Source: Cunninghamia lanceolata
Taxonomy: Eukaryota > Streptophyta > Pinopsida > Cupressales > Cupressaceae
Direction of reading: 5' to 3'
NCBI GenBank assembly: GCA_027924645.1
Contig: BSBN01001017.1
Span: 9,202,501-9,266,500, forward strand
Length of the DNA: 64,000 bases
Under the pieces are notes generated by a model. That model was not told where the DNA came from. It did not search any database and saw only the letters and a list, made by a program, of their open reading frames with translations. Made by a program: the position numbers and the translations under genes. The first letter of the stretch is position 1. Each line of letters opens with the position of its first letter. Shown here one piece after another: positions 35,738 to 50,187 of this stretch.

Positions 35738-38700
35738 TGTTGAGGTTGATTGTTAGTCAAAACAATGTGAATAAAAGTTTACACAACAAACCTTTATCAT
35801 CTTGAAAAGTATGATCAATTTAGGATGAATTGATGAGTCCAAGTCTCTGTGGATCAGGTCATGATCATTTGATATTACTCAAAGTTTGATGTGTGTTTCT
35901 ATTTTCCATTCAGGGGCCTTACATACTTCAATAATTTCTGCAAAGTTCTTCAATATTCCTTCAAATATCCTATCATTTATGCCTACTCTGTACAAATCTT
36001 CAACAATTTTGTCAAATCTTACATTATTAAGTCAGGATTGAAGCAAATAGACATTAATTTGATCCTAACTTTAAGTAATTCACTAGAATTTGTCTCTGAT
36101 TTAGACTAATTCTGAATATATTTCTAGATTCAATTAGTTCTTTTGATATTATCCTTATTTGAACTAATATTTGCTTATGCACTTTAAATCTATTCAAATA
36201 TTGTGCCCATAAGCATGTATTCCTCTATCATTTGCCATTATTTGCCATTATTTGCATGATATTTATAATGATGTTCATTTCTTACTGTAATATGCTCTAG
36301 ATATACAATTATCTGTACTAATTCAACATATTTTCACTATATTTGCTTATCATTCATCCCTATTTGCAGTTATCTTATGGTTATTTATGAAATTAAAATG
36401 AGAAAATAGAGTTTAGAGATTGAGATTCCTAAAATTACTTAACTAAGACCACTAATCCACATACATGTTTTTATATAGTAATGAAGAGAAGTAAAACTAA
36501 ATCATACTTCACCAGGACAGTCCACAATTCCGCATGATCAAATCCAAATCTTCAAAGTGAAAGTCGATAACAATATGCAATAAAATAAAATCACTTCTAT
36601 TGAATGTAGCATTTCACCATTACATATCTAGAAATCAACTTGAAGATTACGTAAGGTTTACAATCATGATGTAATCTGTAGCTTCATCTCCATTTGGTAT
36701 GCTTTAGAATAGGTACATTTATAAATGGTCTGGAGAAAGAACCTTGTGAGAGAATTTACCAAGTTGCAGAACATCACAACAGGCACTTAGAATTTCAACA
36801 ATTCAGTCTCCATTAGTCTTAGTAATCTGATCTCTTATTAGGTCTACAACAATTTGACCTCTTGGTTAGATGTGAAAATAATTAGCTCTCTACCAAATAT
36901 GCAATAATTCTCCCCCCTACAAATGACAAGTCATGGCCCTTTTATATAACAAAAGGCCAGAAAATAGTTACATTGATCTAATGATTAGGATCCACACATA
37001 ATAATCGATAGTCTAGATAGATAGCATGTGATTGCCAGTTGACAATCATATAGCTAGCAACGAATATTCTGGCATCTTTGAATCAGTCCACGTTCTAGCT
37101 GGCAGATAGCATATTCAATGGTGCTCCCCTAGTTCTAATTCACGTCTTCAATGTCTGCAACCTCATCTATGTTGGAAAATGTGTCTCAAACTATAGGCTT
37201 GATATTTTCCCCATTGGTTGGTGTTTATCTTCTCATCAGCCTAACAACTCCTTGTTAGTGGGACATTGTTCACAGTCCCACCGATGGTCCAAAATATCAT
37301 CAGCGGGAGGTGGTTATATCACCGGGACATAATCCCTTGTCTCCCCGTTATCCCAATGATCTGTCAAGACTTGTTTTGGTGTAACCTATTGACTTTGGTA
37401 GGACTTGGAATGAAGTTGATTTGATGGTTCAAAATGTCAGTGAGAGTTAAACTGTATTGTGACTGTTTGTTTGTGGAAGTTGAACCAAACCATTTCTGAT
37501 CTCAGATGCTCATTCTGGGATGAACCGTATTTTACCTACAAGTTGGTTAGCCTTCTTCTACAACATCTAGGCTTCCTCTTCTATTGCACATTCTGCACAA
37601 CATCCTCTCCAAGCTTTCCTTGGCTCAGGTACCCTACAATAGATATACATAAATTAAATGCAATCATTTGATAAACCAACAAGAAATTAAGCATAACATT
37701 AAGTGTAAGAGGAGGCCCAAATATGGATATCCAGATAGGACTATCAGGTTCAAGATATATGTCCTCATGACAATGAGTATCAAGTCATGAGTAAGATGCC
37801 TTAGATATGTGAAATGTGGATATCCAGATATTAGGATGCTGGGCTCTAGATATTAAGTCAGGATATTGGGACATGGATGCCCAGATGGGAATATTATGAT
37901 ATCCAGATATCCTGATAATGTCAATATGACAATCTTGTCAGCCATCATTGACCAAATGAATCTTATCGGGCTTCAATTTAATTTAGAATAGGTTGGGGTA
38001 TTAGGTGGGCATGTGTCTTACTATCATTCATTGGACATGAGCATGGATATTTGGTTAAAGTTAGGATATCATGTTTGGGAAATATCCATCTAGTCAAAAG
38101 TCTGGATGACATCAGTAGGAGGAAGATCTTTCATCACAACATAATGGGGTGACATCATTAGGATGAGGATACTAGAATACGATCCTAGATATTAAGAATG
38201 TGAAATATCCCTATGGCTTAATGTCTAGATGACGTAAGCATGCGTCTATTCTTTATATCGCATTGGGATAGGATGATGTCATCAAGATATGGATGTTAAA
38301 ATAAGATTAGGGTATTGGCAAAATTAATATCCAGGTGCTTTAATATTTGGATGATGTAAACATGTTTATCCTTCTTCATTAGGCTGAGATGACATGATGT
38401 CATCAGGACAAGGATATTATCAGAGGTCAGGATATTAAGTTAAGATCCAAGATGTTAACTGATATCCTACATATGAGATTTAACCCAACAAATCTCTCAA
38501 ATTTGATGTCTGGATATTAATAAGAGCTGGGATACTAAGTTAATATCTAGATGATGTACAATGTGAATATCTGGTTGACCTATTGCCTAAACTTTGACTG
38601 ACTGTAACTTCTTCATTTTAAGGAATTTTGGGGTGCTTCAAAAGGCAAAGTTGCTTAGAATTTTTCTCTTTCATTTGGAAGGCTTTATAGGGGGGGGGGA

Positions 38701-38900
38701 AGACTTATACTTTGGAAATTTGACTTCATACTTCAAGATTCAGACATGCTTAGGATATGACAAAACTTATGCATATTGATTGATGATGCTTTTACCATTA
38801 CCACCCAAAGTAGGGAAACACACAAGAAGAAGCAAAAAGCAAAAGGTTGGGTCCCTATTTTTCTGTGGAAAAATGGGGCATGTTGTGTAACTACACAACA
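35738..38900 (-). repeat. 3' LTR of LARD-like element, 3,163 bp
   Basis: It starts TGTTGAGGTTGATTG and ends GTGTAACTACACAACA, a hairpin-like end. A minus-strand TATA box (TATATAAAAGG) lies near 36938-36948. The 37.7-38.6 kb part is filled with irregular GGATATCCAGAT, ATCAGGATA and GATGACATCA motifs. Confidence 0.9.
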
Positions 38901-39829
38901 ACTTGCCACTAAAGAAAACAACTAAAATTTAAATAATTCAGGAGATGAAAACAAATTAGGACATAATATTCTAACTCCTATCAAATATGAACATCCTAGT
39001 TGCTTTCTGAATGATATCATGTTCATCAATATAACAATATGAGAAGGAATCAAGTGTGTACATGTGATTCATATCCTTCATCTTGAAGATAAGTTGAAAA
39101 ACCTAGTGACATGTGTTAAGCTACATAGTTTGATTTAATCCTCATAACCAACTTGGATAGAGCCTTGCTTCCAATAGGAATCCATAGCCTCAATAAGGTT
39201 ATCATTGCAATTCTCCCAAGTAGAGCCCCATTTCTAGTAAGGTGTCTATAGCCCCAATAGAGTTACTTGGATAGCCTAATTATTCCTTTTGGATATTCAA
39301 TATATTTATTTTTTTTATTTCAATATTCATAAGATATGAGCATGTAAGCACATTTTGCAAGGTATGGACACTTGTTGTTTAGGTTGAGAATTACAATGGT
39401 AGCAAGAGAAAACCTTTATATTTTTCACTTAACACTACACTAGCATGTTCAACAAACCCAAGGCTATTAGGTGTATTGTGTGAGGATCTCCTTGAACAAG
39501 ACAAGTTATCACTGATGAATAAGATATAATAGACCTGATCAGAGGTACTTACACTGACCTGAGCTACAACCTATGTAAGAATTTGTATTCATTTCCTAAA
39601 TTCTAACAATTTCACTAGTTTTCTAAAGTGGAAAGGTGCACAATCTTGCCTAACCAAAATAGGGACTCAACAAATGAGAAAAGCAAACACATAAAGCAAA
39701 CTACACAAGCAACTATACGAAAGGGAAACACAACCAAACAAAGCAGGACAGAAAGGAAAGCAGAACAGAACTAGAGAGGAAAGGAAAAAAGCAAAGACTA
39801 TATACAAGACACTATAAGGCAAACAAAAC
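38901..39829. other. LARD interior, 3' non-coding part
   Basis: No motif recognised. Minus-strand frames near 39667-39897 are Phe/Leu/Cys-rich shadows. No clear polypurine tract abuts the LTR at 38900; the adjacent plus-strand sequence ACTTGCCACTAAAG is not a pyrimidine run. Confidence 0.45.
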
Positions 39830-41387
39830 CTAGGATAACGCCCATAAATACTTGTATTTCCATGCATTTTTTGAATATGCAGGAGTATCATATGCACTAG
39901 TTAGGGTTCTAATCCTAGTGAATTCATCTTTGTATTCTGAAAAATATTCTTGTATTCTAGATTCATTGTGTTTAAAAGAATGACCCTTAATGATCAGCAA
40001 TTGATGAAGTTCATTATTTTCATGATTAATCAATTGACATGTTTTATCCCTTGAATTTCCATAGTCAAAATAGTATTTAACATCATTTATTGGGGAAAAG
40101 AAAAATACAACCTAATGCATTTCCTATTCTACTAGACATGCTTGTTCACTACCAGCTAATCTTCCATTTAGTGACTTTATGTCTTGTCTCACTTCATCTT
40201 GAAGGGTGTATGACTCCTGATGGATTACTTCGTCTTTATCCAACTCCAGTTCTTTGCTCAAAGGTTCATTTCATCCTTAACTTCAAGAAACACCTTAATG
40301 TTCTCTTTAATTCCCTACACATCAGCACTTAGGTGAGTATCCTCATCATCAGAACATGATATACACAAATCTATCATTTATAAATCATTTAACTGTAAAG
40401 ATGAAATGACATTTGACAGATAGGAATGCTTCCCTATTTCATTTTCAAAATGGTGCTAGATTGACATCTGATCATGCACAACAATAGCAGAGCCTTCTGC
40501 ATCTTCCATTTTTATGAATTATTCTTCAAATAGTTCACTTCTATCATCCAGTGGAATGTCTGGTTCCATTGTCCTACAACAATCTTGGATTTGATCATTC
40601 AATTTACATAAATCAGCTAATAAATCAGGATCTACTCTTTTCTCTATGACTCCTTTAGTTGTTATAGTAGGAACTTCTTCAGTGACTATGCATTTTAATT
40701 TCTTTGCCACTTGTTTACACTTATTTGTCCACTCATCCTCATCAAAACTATTAGGATTAGATCTAGAGACATTATCCCGACAAGTATTTCTTAATAATTC
40801 AATATATTTATCAAGTGTATCAGGATACTCTAATCCTTTTGATTTATTGTCTGATGGCGTACAATAGGGAGCACTTTCTTCTCTACAATTTTCAAAAGAT
40901 TCATCCTTCACTCTGCCTCATCCATATTAGTACTTCGACAAGGAAGTAGAGAACTATCAATCTCACCATATAGTGATTTGTCAAAAGGTTCTTCATTATC
41001 TTCATCTTCTAGAACTGATTCAACTAATATCTTTTCAAGATATACCCCAACCTCTAAAGATGTATCTTCTTGTTTCTTCAGAATTCCTTCATCCTTCTTC
41101 CAGACTTTAGCCCTATACACATCTGAGAAAGGAATTAGTCCTTTTAAAGATAAATCTAACCTTGTGAGGAAAGTCAAACAACTAACTTCACCATGCTTTG
41201 TAGAATTGTGTATCCTACATCTTCTAGATAAACCAAAGTTAGACAAATTTTGAGGATAAAGTTTCCTATTTAACATTCATTACAATAAAGGAATATTAAC
41301 TTGAAAGTTATCTTCCTCATATGATCTTTGAGACAATCTTCTATGAAATCGAGGGATCCTAAGGTTAGGATCTTCATACAAATCCAT
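39830..41387 (-). pseudogene. Unknown ORF in gag position of the LARD-like element
   Basis: A minus-strand relic starting at the ATG at 41387 (MDLYEDPNLRIPRFHRRLSQ), with two adjacent stops near 41280, then 41276-40908 (CLTFLTRLDLSLKGLIPFSD, VYLEKILVESVLEDEDNEE), a frame change into 40911-40519 (YPDTLDKYIELLRNTCRDNV, WTNKCKQVAKKLKCIVTEE, LLADLCKLNDQIQDCCRTME) and a more decayed tail ending near 39830 (RIQEYFSEYKDEFTRIRTL). The total is about 520 codons, acidic and helical. I recognise no capsid, knuckle, protease or polymerase motif. It is the first ORF after the primer-binding sites, the place of gag, so a highly diverged structural protein is one reading; captured or de novo sequence is another. 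Confidence 0.5.
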
Positions 41388-41992
41388 TGAAAGTAAGACC
41401 TTATGACTAATTTTTAGAATTTTGAAATTTAATGAGATCCAACATATCTCATAATAAGAACTTGAGAGCTTAGGAGATCAAGTTAATCTTTGAAGTTTGA
41501 ACTGAATCTTTACAAAGATAATTATAACTCCTTCACATGAATGGATTTTATGGTTAGATATCTTAGATGATGAAGACTATAGGGACTATTTGCAGGGAAT
41601 GTAAATCTTTGGTTTGAATTCTAAAATCTAGAAAACTGCCTACAAATGTTAGGGTAAATATCCTCAAGGAAGCGATATTTATGATCAGAAACTTTGAATT
41701 CTCCAATATTAGTAGGATCTTTGCACAAACACTAGAGTTCTGGGACAGACTTTGAATTTTGACATGATCATTTATAGGAAGGTGGGAAAACACTTCCAAA
41801 TGACAAATTGTTTGAAATAACAAGTGATCAGGCCCTCCTTCTAGCGCCAATTCTATTGTGTTAGAAGTGAGAGGCGTGCAAATCAATTGAAAGATTTAAA
41901 GTAGGTTGTTATATAGATGCAGGTAATATCACTTCAAGAGAAAAAAATTTCTTTACTGAGCAACAGCTCAACCCTCCTTCTACTGCCAATTT
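41388..41992 (-). other. LARD leader with two primer-binding-like sites
   Basis: Minus strand: site 1 TGGCAGTAGAAGGAGGG (41988-41972) stands 4 nt from the 5' LTR; site 2 TGGCGCTAGAAGGAGGGCC (41849-41831) stands 139 bp downstream. The match between the two over 17 bases, apart from CAG/CGC, indicates a duplicated primer-binding segment. The rest is leader without motif. Confidence 0.65.
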
Positions 41993-44900
41993 TGTTGAGG
42001 TTGATTGTTAGTCAAAACAACGTGAATAAAAGTTTACACAACAAACCTTTATCATCTTGAAAAGTATGATCAACTCAGGATGAATTGATGACTCCAATTC
42101 TCTGTGGATCAAGTCATGATCATCTGATGTTACTCAGAGGTTGATGTGTGTTGTTTTTTTCCATTTAGGGGCCTTACATACTTCAGTAATTTCTACAAAC
42201 TTCTTCAATATTCCTTCAAATATTATGTCATTTATGCATGCTCTACACAAATCATCAACAATTTTGTCAAATCTTACATTATTAAGTTAGGATTTAAGTA
42301 AATAGACATTAATTTGATCCCAATTTTGAGTAATTCATTGGAATTTGTCTCCAATTTAGACTAATTCTAAATATATTTCTAGATTCAATTAGTTCTTTTG
42401 ATATTCTCCTTATTTGAACTAGTATTTTCTTATGCACTTTAAATCTACTCAAATATTGTACCTATAAGCATGTATTCCTATATCATTTGCCATTATTTGC
42501 ATGATATTTATAATGATGTACATTTCTTACTATAATATGATATGGATATACAATTATCTATGCTAATTTAGCATATTTTCATTGTATCTACTTATGATTC
42601 ATCCTTATTTGTAGTTGTCCTATGGTTATTTATGAAATTAAAATGAGAAAATAGGGTTTAGAAATTGAGATTCCTAAAATTACTTAACTAATACCACTAA
42701 TCCACATACATGTTCCCATACAATAATGAAAAGAAATAAAACTAAATCATACTTCACCAGGATATTCCACAAATCCACATGATCCAACGCAAATCTTCAA
42801 AGGGAAAGTTGATAACAATATGTAACAAAATTGAACGCAACATTTCACCATTACATATCCATAAATCAACTTGAATATTACATAAGATTTACAATCAAGA
42901 TGTAATCTATAGCTTCATCTCCATCTGGTATGCTTTAGAATAGGTACATTTACAAATGGTCTAGAGAAAGAACCTTGTGAGAGAATTTACCAAGTTGTAG
43001 AACATCACAATTCAGTCTCCCATAATTTCAACAATTTAGTCACCATTAGTCTTAGTAATCTGATCTATTATCAAGTCTACAACAATTTAACCTCTTGGCT
43101 AGATGTGAAAATAATTGGCTCTCTACCAGATATGCAATAATTGCCCCCCCTTACAAATGACAAGTCATGGCCCTTTTATAGAACTAAAGGCCAGAAAATG
43201 GTTACATTGATCCAATGATCAGGATCCTCTCATAATAACCAACGGTACAGATAGATAGCATGTGATTGCCAGTTGGAAATCATATAGCTAGTAAAGAATA
43301 TTCCAGCATCTTCAAATCAATTCACCTTCCAGTTGGAAGATAGCATATTCAATGGTGCTCCCCTAGTTCTAATTCATGTCTTCAATGTTTGTAACCTCAT
43401 CTATGTTGGAAAATGTGTCTCAATCTTACAGGTTTGATATTTTCCATGTTGGTTGGCATTTATCTTCTCATCAGCCTAACAGCTCCTTGTCAGTGGGATG
43501 TTGTTCACAGTCCCATCGATGGTCTAAAATCTCATTGGCAGGAGGTGGTTATATCATTGGGATAGAATCCCTTGTCTCCCCAATATCCTAATGATCTATC
43601 AATAATTGTTTCGGTGTAACTTGTTGACTTCGGTGAGACTTGGAATGAAGTCTCTTCAATGGTTTGAAATGTTAGTGGCAGTTAAATTGTATTGTGACCG
43701 TTTGTCTATGGAAGTTGAACCAAACCATTTCTGATCTCAGATGCTCATTCTAGGATGAACTATATTTTCCATAAATTTTGGTTAGCCTTCCTCTTCTATT
43801 GCACGTTCTATGCAACATCCTCTCCAAGATTTCCTTGGCTCCAATACCCTACAATAGACATATAGAAATTAAACACAATCATTTGAAAAACCAACAAGAA
43901 ATTGAGCATAACATTAAGTGTAAGAGGAGGCCCGGATATGGATATCTGGATATGACTATCAGGTTCAAGATATAGGTCTTCATGACAATGAGTATCAGGT
44001 TGTGAATAAGATGCCTTGGATATGTGAAATGTGGATATTCAGCTATTAGGATGCTGGGCTCTGGATATTAATTCAGGATACTAGGACATGCATGTCTAGA
44101 TGTGAATAGTAGGATATCCAGATGTCCTGATGATGATAGTATGATGATCGGGTCAGCCATCATTGACCGAATGAATCTTATTAGGCTTCAATTTCATTTA
44201 GAATAGATCAGGGTATTAGGTGGACACGTGTCTTACTATCATTCGTTAGACAAGAGCATGGATATTTGGCTAAAGTTAGGATATCATGTTTGGGAAATAT
44301 CCATCCGGTTGAAAGTCCAAATGACATCAGTAGGAGGAAGATCTTTCATCACAGCATAATGGGGTGATGTCATATGGATGAGGATACTAGAATAACATCC
44401 CAAATATTAAGAATATGAAATATCCCTATGGGTTAATGTCTAGATGATGTAAGCATAGGTCTATTCCTTATATCGCATCAGGATAAGATAATGTCATCAG
44501 GATATGGATGTTAAAATAAGATCAGGGTATTAGAAAAATTAATATCTAGGTGCTTTAATATCTAGATGATGTAAGCACATTTATCCTTCTTCATTAGGCT
44601 GAGATGACATGACATCATCAGAATAGGGATATTATCAGAGGTCAAGATATTAAATTAAGATCTAGGATGTTAACTAATATCCTGCATATGACGTTTAAAC
44701 CAACAAATCTCTCAAATTTGACGTCTGGATATTAATAAGTGCTAGGATACTAAGTTAATATCTGGATGACGTGCAATGTGAATATCTAGTTGACCTATTG
44801 ACCAAACTTTGATTGACTATAACTTCTTCATTTTAAGGAATTTTGGGTTGCTTCAAAAGGCAAACATGCTTAGAATTTTTGTCTCTTTCATTTGGCAGGC

Positions 44901-45112
44901 TTCATGGGGGGAAGACTCATACTTTGGAAATTTGACTTCATACTTCAAGATCTAGACATGCTTAGGATATGACATAACTTATTCATTTTGACTGATGTTG
45001 CTTTTACCATTACCACCCAAAGAAGGGAAACACACAAGCAAAAGCAAAAAGCAAAAGGTTGGGTCCTTGTTTTGCTATGGCAAAATGAGGTGTGTTGTGT
45101 AACCACACAACA
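41993..45112 (-). repeat. 5' LTR of LARD-like element, 3,120 bp
   Basis: TGTTGAGGTTGATTG...GTAACCACACAACA, full-length match to 35738-38900. The TATA region reads TATAAAAGG (minus) near 43175. A partial interior deletion near 43015 distinguishes it from the partner. Confidence 0.9.
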
Positions 45113-45117
45113 ATTGT

Positions 45118-46946
45118 TTTACACTTATTGTTACAAGACTTGATTTGATGAGATCTATACATAGCTTTAGTTGACATATTGTACTTCACTTTCCCTCTTG
45201 TGCATATGGTTGGATAGAGCTTTTATTTTTCTTATGAGAATGCATACCTAAGATGATCACATATGGATGATGCAATTTGTTTTTATCTTTTTATGATAGG
45301 AATGATATGTAATGTGTTTGGGTGTGATTCACAAATATGAAATACAAAGTACTATGTTCTAAGTGCTATGAATGCCATGATGTTATGACATGTTTTATTA
45401 CTTTTGATTTTCTATGATAGCATGTATGCATGTGGAATAAACAATGTGACTTGTCTTAAGTAGGATTTTTGACCTAGGGGATTGTGAGTCAACTTGGTAT
45501 AGAGAGACTTATTAATCTTTGGAATGGGATTAAGGACTCAAGTGGGAGCGGGTAGGAGATGGAATGCTTCTAAATTTGGAGCTTTGCTAGAGGCTAAATA
45601 TTGATCCTTATCTAGATAAGACATTTTGATAAGCTTTCAACTTAGGCAAGAAACAACTTTTATTGGCATTCGCTAGACTTAGATCATAGATGGAAAGTAA
45701 GATAGACCTAGGGTAAAGGAAAAATGGGGAAGAACAAGGGTCCCTAAGTAAAAAAATGGTCCTAAAGACTACTAGATTCTTGGATTTTCTCAGCTAGTGT
45801 GTGTGTATGCTTTGTACCTTTCTCTTTTATTTTCTTTCGTAGAATGTCACCCTTTAAGATTCAAGCTTAGATTTATCTCCACCTAGGGGTATGGACATTC
45901 AACAATCTTCTCTCTATCACTTTTTTTTTTTTCTGGAATGCCTCACTTGATTTTCTCATTTTTTAAAATTTTTGACTTTTATGGAAATGAATGCTTTTGA
46001 GCTTTGGATATATAGTAACTTTGATCTCTCTATTCTAACTTTTATCATCACTCTTATTTTGTTTGATCAATCATTTTTTATTCACTCGTACTTTACATTG
46101 CTTCCTTCAAAGTTTTGATCCCCCTGATGTTTTTGGCCAGGAAAGATAAGGGGTTGAGTGCCACCAATTGTTTTCATAATCCAATCAGACTTCCTTTTAC
46201 TAGGGAAGAATACAGAAGGTCTACTAGAAAGTTTCCTTAGAACACTTTGGGTTTGAATATTGACATTGCTTAGACTTAACATCATGAATCATTAAGACTG
46301 AGATCAGTGTAAAGCTAAGAGCTAGGCTTCAGTTAGAATCACTAGGAATGGAGGGGGAGAATGGCGATTGTGAACATAGGGGAATCTCAAAACTTAAAAG
46401 GATCACTCTACACCTAGGCAACCTTAGACTCCTTACTGAAATGAAAATAATACAAGAGCAAGTCATTCACTAAAGTGTAAGATGGATAGAATGATGCTGA
46501 AATTCAATAAACAAATTTTGATTTTTTAGAGATTTTTACAATTTTTTTGTACTTTTAGAATATTTGATTTTGATTTTGATTTTTTATGTTTTATGGATTT
46601 TTGAATTATTTATTTTTTTGGATTTTTATAGGCTTTTACAATGTTTTGAGATATTGAATTTTTCTCTTTCCATAATGCACAAAAGGTAATGCCATTTATG
46701 ATGTCTTCCTTAACTACATCTAGACCTATCCAACTTGGTTTGAACTTTGCTTGAAAGTCTTTGCAAGGACACTCGAAGACTTCATGTAAAAATAGATTTG
46801 CACTAAGTGAGGAGTTTTGTGTACTCACATGTTTCATTGTTTGATGATTTTCCCCCTAACTTTATAATTTTTTATTCTTTTTGAGTTCCCAAGTTTGTTT
46901 CAAAAGTTTGAGGGGAAATGGGAGTTGGTGTTGACTCTCCTAGTTT
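45118..46946. other. Gypsy-like interior between protease and nested LARD
   Basis: This 1.8-kb stretch follows the protease end of the minus-strand gag-pro frame, exactly where reverse transcriptase would be expected. I see only short frames without polymerase motifs and T-rich runs (45915-45930, 46500-46620). This supports loss of pol in the element. Confidence 0.5.
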
Positions 46947-48754
46947 CTATGTGGGTTTTGGTTCTTCTTCTTTCAAGATTTCAATCATATGAATTTTTAT
47001 GTCTGGCTTGATAGGAATGGCCATTAATTTTAAAGGAGCATAAGACTTTGTTGAGTGGGGATTGAAATGAAATTCTCTTATTTCCCTCTTTCCTATACAT
47101 TTTGAGGCCTTCGCTATGTTTGCAATTTGATTAGGTGTCTCTCCATTTTCAAAAGTATCAATTTTTGGGTCACTAGTGGTTTCCATGGTCTTTCCCTTCT
47201 TTTTGACTTGTTCAACTCTATAAAGGCTAAAACGATTAGGATCTTCTTTGATGACATGAGTTTGTCCCATATGTGAGAAGTGTATTTCTTGAAATAATAT
47301 GGAGGGAATGGTCCTCATCCTATTGATCTAAGATCTTCCTAGGATCATGTTGTAAGTGGTTTCTTCGTTGACGACATAAAGTTTAGTTGGGAGGGTTTTG
47401 GGACCTAATGTGATTTGAATATTAACCTTACCCATGGTTTGAATGTTTGGGTTATCATGAATTCTAAGGATGGTCATTTCTTGTGTGATTTGAGTTTCAT
47501 CATAACCCATTCTTTGAAGAAGAAATAAAGAGACTACATTGATTGTAGACCCATCATCAATCATTACATGTTTAATGGAATAGTCTTGAACTTGGACTAT
47601 CAGATGGAGGGGGAGATCACCCTATTTAGCTATGTCATTATCTAAGGGTAACTTTTCAAAATCAAATGTCAAAGAAGAACACTTTTAACTTGGAGTGTTT
47701 TGAACTAGATGGCCTAGATCTAAGGCTTTAAAGAGAGTGTTCTTGTGCATAGAAGAACTTTTGAGAAGTTCTAACATGTGAGGAAAATTTGAATTGTTGG
47801 AGGTGTCATCTGGTCATTCTAGTCCTTGGGTGACACAAATTTCTTGATCTTTATCTAATTCCACAACGCCTAAGGTATTTTGATCAAAGGAATTTTGATG
47901 GATTTTGGGATTATTTCTTTCATCTTCTAAATATGTGTCCATGAATGCTTATTGTTGATGTTTTGGGAGGTTTTATATGAAGTGATGGTAATTCCAATAT
48001 GAATTGATCGCATGCCCCCTTCTCTTGTGAAATGAGCAATATTTATCATGATTGTGATCTTCAGGTTTAGGATGATTGTTGTATGAATGCTTGTTAATTC
48101 TTAGGGGATAGTTGTTGACATTTTGGTGACTATTGTTCCTAGATGGTGAATTTCTTGATGACCCATCTATGTATTGGTTGTTTTTCAAAGGTTAATTATT
48201 TCTATCATGGTTTATCAGCCTTCCATTAACATCATACTCCCTTCTTCCACTATCAATAGTGGCTTGGTCAATTCTAAGGGCACTTTCAAGTGCTTCTTCA
48301 TATGATTTGTAAGGGAGTTTTTGGACTTGTTCTCATATGTCATTGTTGATAACATGTAAGAAGAGATCACAAAGTTCTCTATGATCCATATTTGGTGCGC
48401 GTGTTGAAGAATAGAGAATTTTCCTCCATCATGTGATCAAATGTGAGACTGGCTCATTATTTTCTTTCTTGATCAGTAAAAATTCTCATATTCTTGTCTT
48501 GACCAGTTTGTTTATGTCAAAGGTAAACACAAATTGATCAATGAGTTGTCTAAAAGAGTGCATTGATGCTTCTAGAAGTTGATAGTACCAATCCAGAGTG
48601 ATACCCTCCATTGTCTTTGGAAAAATCTTTCCTACCACCCCATCCCAAGGAAGGAGTTCTCGTACTACCATGATATAAGGCTTGATATGAGAGTTGGGAT
48701 CACCCTCTCCTTTAAATTTTGGAAGCTTAGCGAGAGGATGTGATAGTACGACTT

Positions 48755-50187
48755 TGTTGAAAAGGGAAATACAAATGAAAAGGGGGGTGAATTAGTTGTA
48801 ACCAATATTTCAAAACCATTAACACATCAACCAATCAACATTGTGTTTGTATTTTAACCATGAATGCATGAAATAGAAAACTTAAACACATTTACACATT
48901 CAACATAGGAGACACTAGATTTTACGTGGAAATCCCCATAGGGGAAAAACCACAGTAAGTGTTAGCAATATAATATGTTATAAAAATACCAAAAATCAGA
49001 GGCTCACTACCTTAGGGCTCATTTCCCAAAATGATCACTACTATTGGGGTGGCTCACTACCAGATTTAGTGAACTAAGATAGCAGCATCTACACTATGCC
49101 AAAGTTTAGTTCCATTGAAGCATAATAAACATCCTCTGCTCTACTCTACTTTTTACTTCACACTTGTCTTCGCATCTTCGCACTTTTATACATTTTCATG
49201 ACTTTATCAACATTGGAATGATCATCAAGCTCATCATTACAAACATCAACCATTGGAACAATCTCCAAGGTCAGCAAACACATATACATTAAAATAGGTC
49301 TGGACCTAAATAGATTAATGAAAGAGAAAGAATGAATGCAAACCAAACCACACCTTAGCTGGGACTCAAACACAATATTCCATGATACAACACACTATCA
49401 CAACCTCCAAAGCATAACCTCAAGTAGTGAGAACAACCAAGTCAGCCATGACTAGTGTTAACACTAAGACCTTTAAGAACACGCTTCATGTATGATTCAG
49501 ATTACACTTTTTAGACCAATCAAAAGGTAGGAACATGATCTAGAGACATCCACAAGCCCGTTGCAATCACCAAGAACATCTGCACAACCTCTAAACACTT
49601 TATCCATAGGATTCTTCAAACTGGAGCACTTAAACTTTACTGTCGGCCACTATCATAAAAGAAAGATCACTTGCAGACCACCAAAACATGAACCATTTGA
49701 ACTGAAGGTACATATCCTCATCACAAACTTAATTCCAAAACCATAGAGTGTAAGACTTAATTGTGGAGAAATGCAGAGAAAAATACATTCTCCTTGTCAC
49801 CATTAAATGCACAGAAAAATAGTTTTTACTCTAGTGAACATAACTTGCTCAAATCTTCACACCAGAGGCTCAAACTTGAAACATAACAACTATAGACATC
49901 CTTCAACATAACTTCTAGACTACAAACAAAGATATTCAATCTACACGATATGCAGAGAAAAACACTGCACTGTTCTTCTGCAAGCCAAGATACTCTGCAA
50001 CACACTGTTTCTACTAGGAGAGCAAATTTTCTCAAAAGCACTTGGAAACTCAATACCAAGAATACTTTCTCATTATCTTGAACACTTATGGAAGCCAATA
50101 CAAACCAATTATCTCAGTACAATAAAGAATCAAATCAAGAGCACACTTGACACTAATGACAACACTGGTAAGCACATACTTGCAACA
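48755..50187 (-). repeat. Copia 3' LTR, 1,433 bp
   Basis: TGTTGAAAAGGGAAATAC...ACTTGCAACA. It is shorter than its partner, mainly through missing repeated segments (for example the extra GGGGTGGCTCACTACC unit and the GACAACATAGATATGTTGA segment). It carries CTCACTACC repeats near 49005-49060. Confidence 0.92.

Larger units (their letters stand above)
35738..45112 (-). mobile_element. 9.4-kb LARD-like element with 3.1-kb LTRs
   Basis: Two very long LTRs (35738-38900, 3,163 bp; 41993-45112, 3,120 bp), TGTTGAGG...CACAACA, enclose only 3.1 kb. The target duplication ATTGT is exact (35733-35737 and 45113-45117). A minus-strand primer-binding site (TGGCAGTAGAAGGAGGG) lies next to the right LTR, with a second similar site (TGGCGCTAGAAGGAGGG) 139 bp further in. 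The interior has one decayed unknown ORF and no pol. Long LTRs with a short, pol-less interior match the large retrotransposon derivative class. Over the first 180 bp the LTRs differ at about 8 percent by eye, mostly transitions. Confidence 0.9.
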
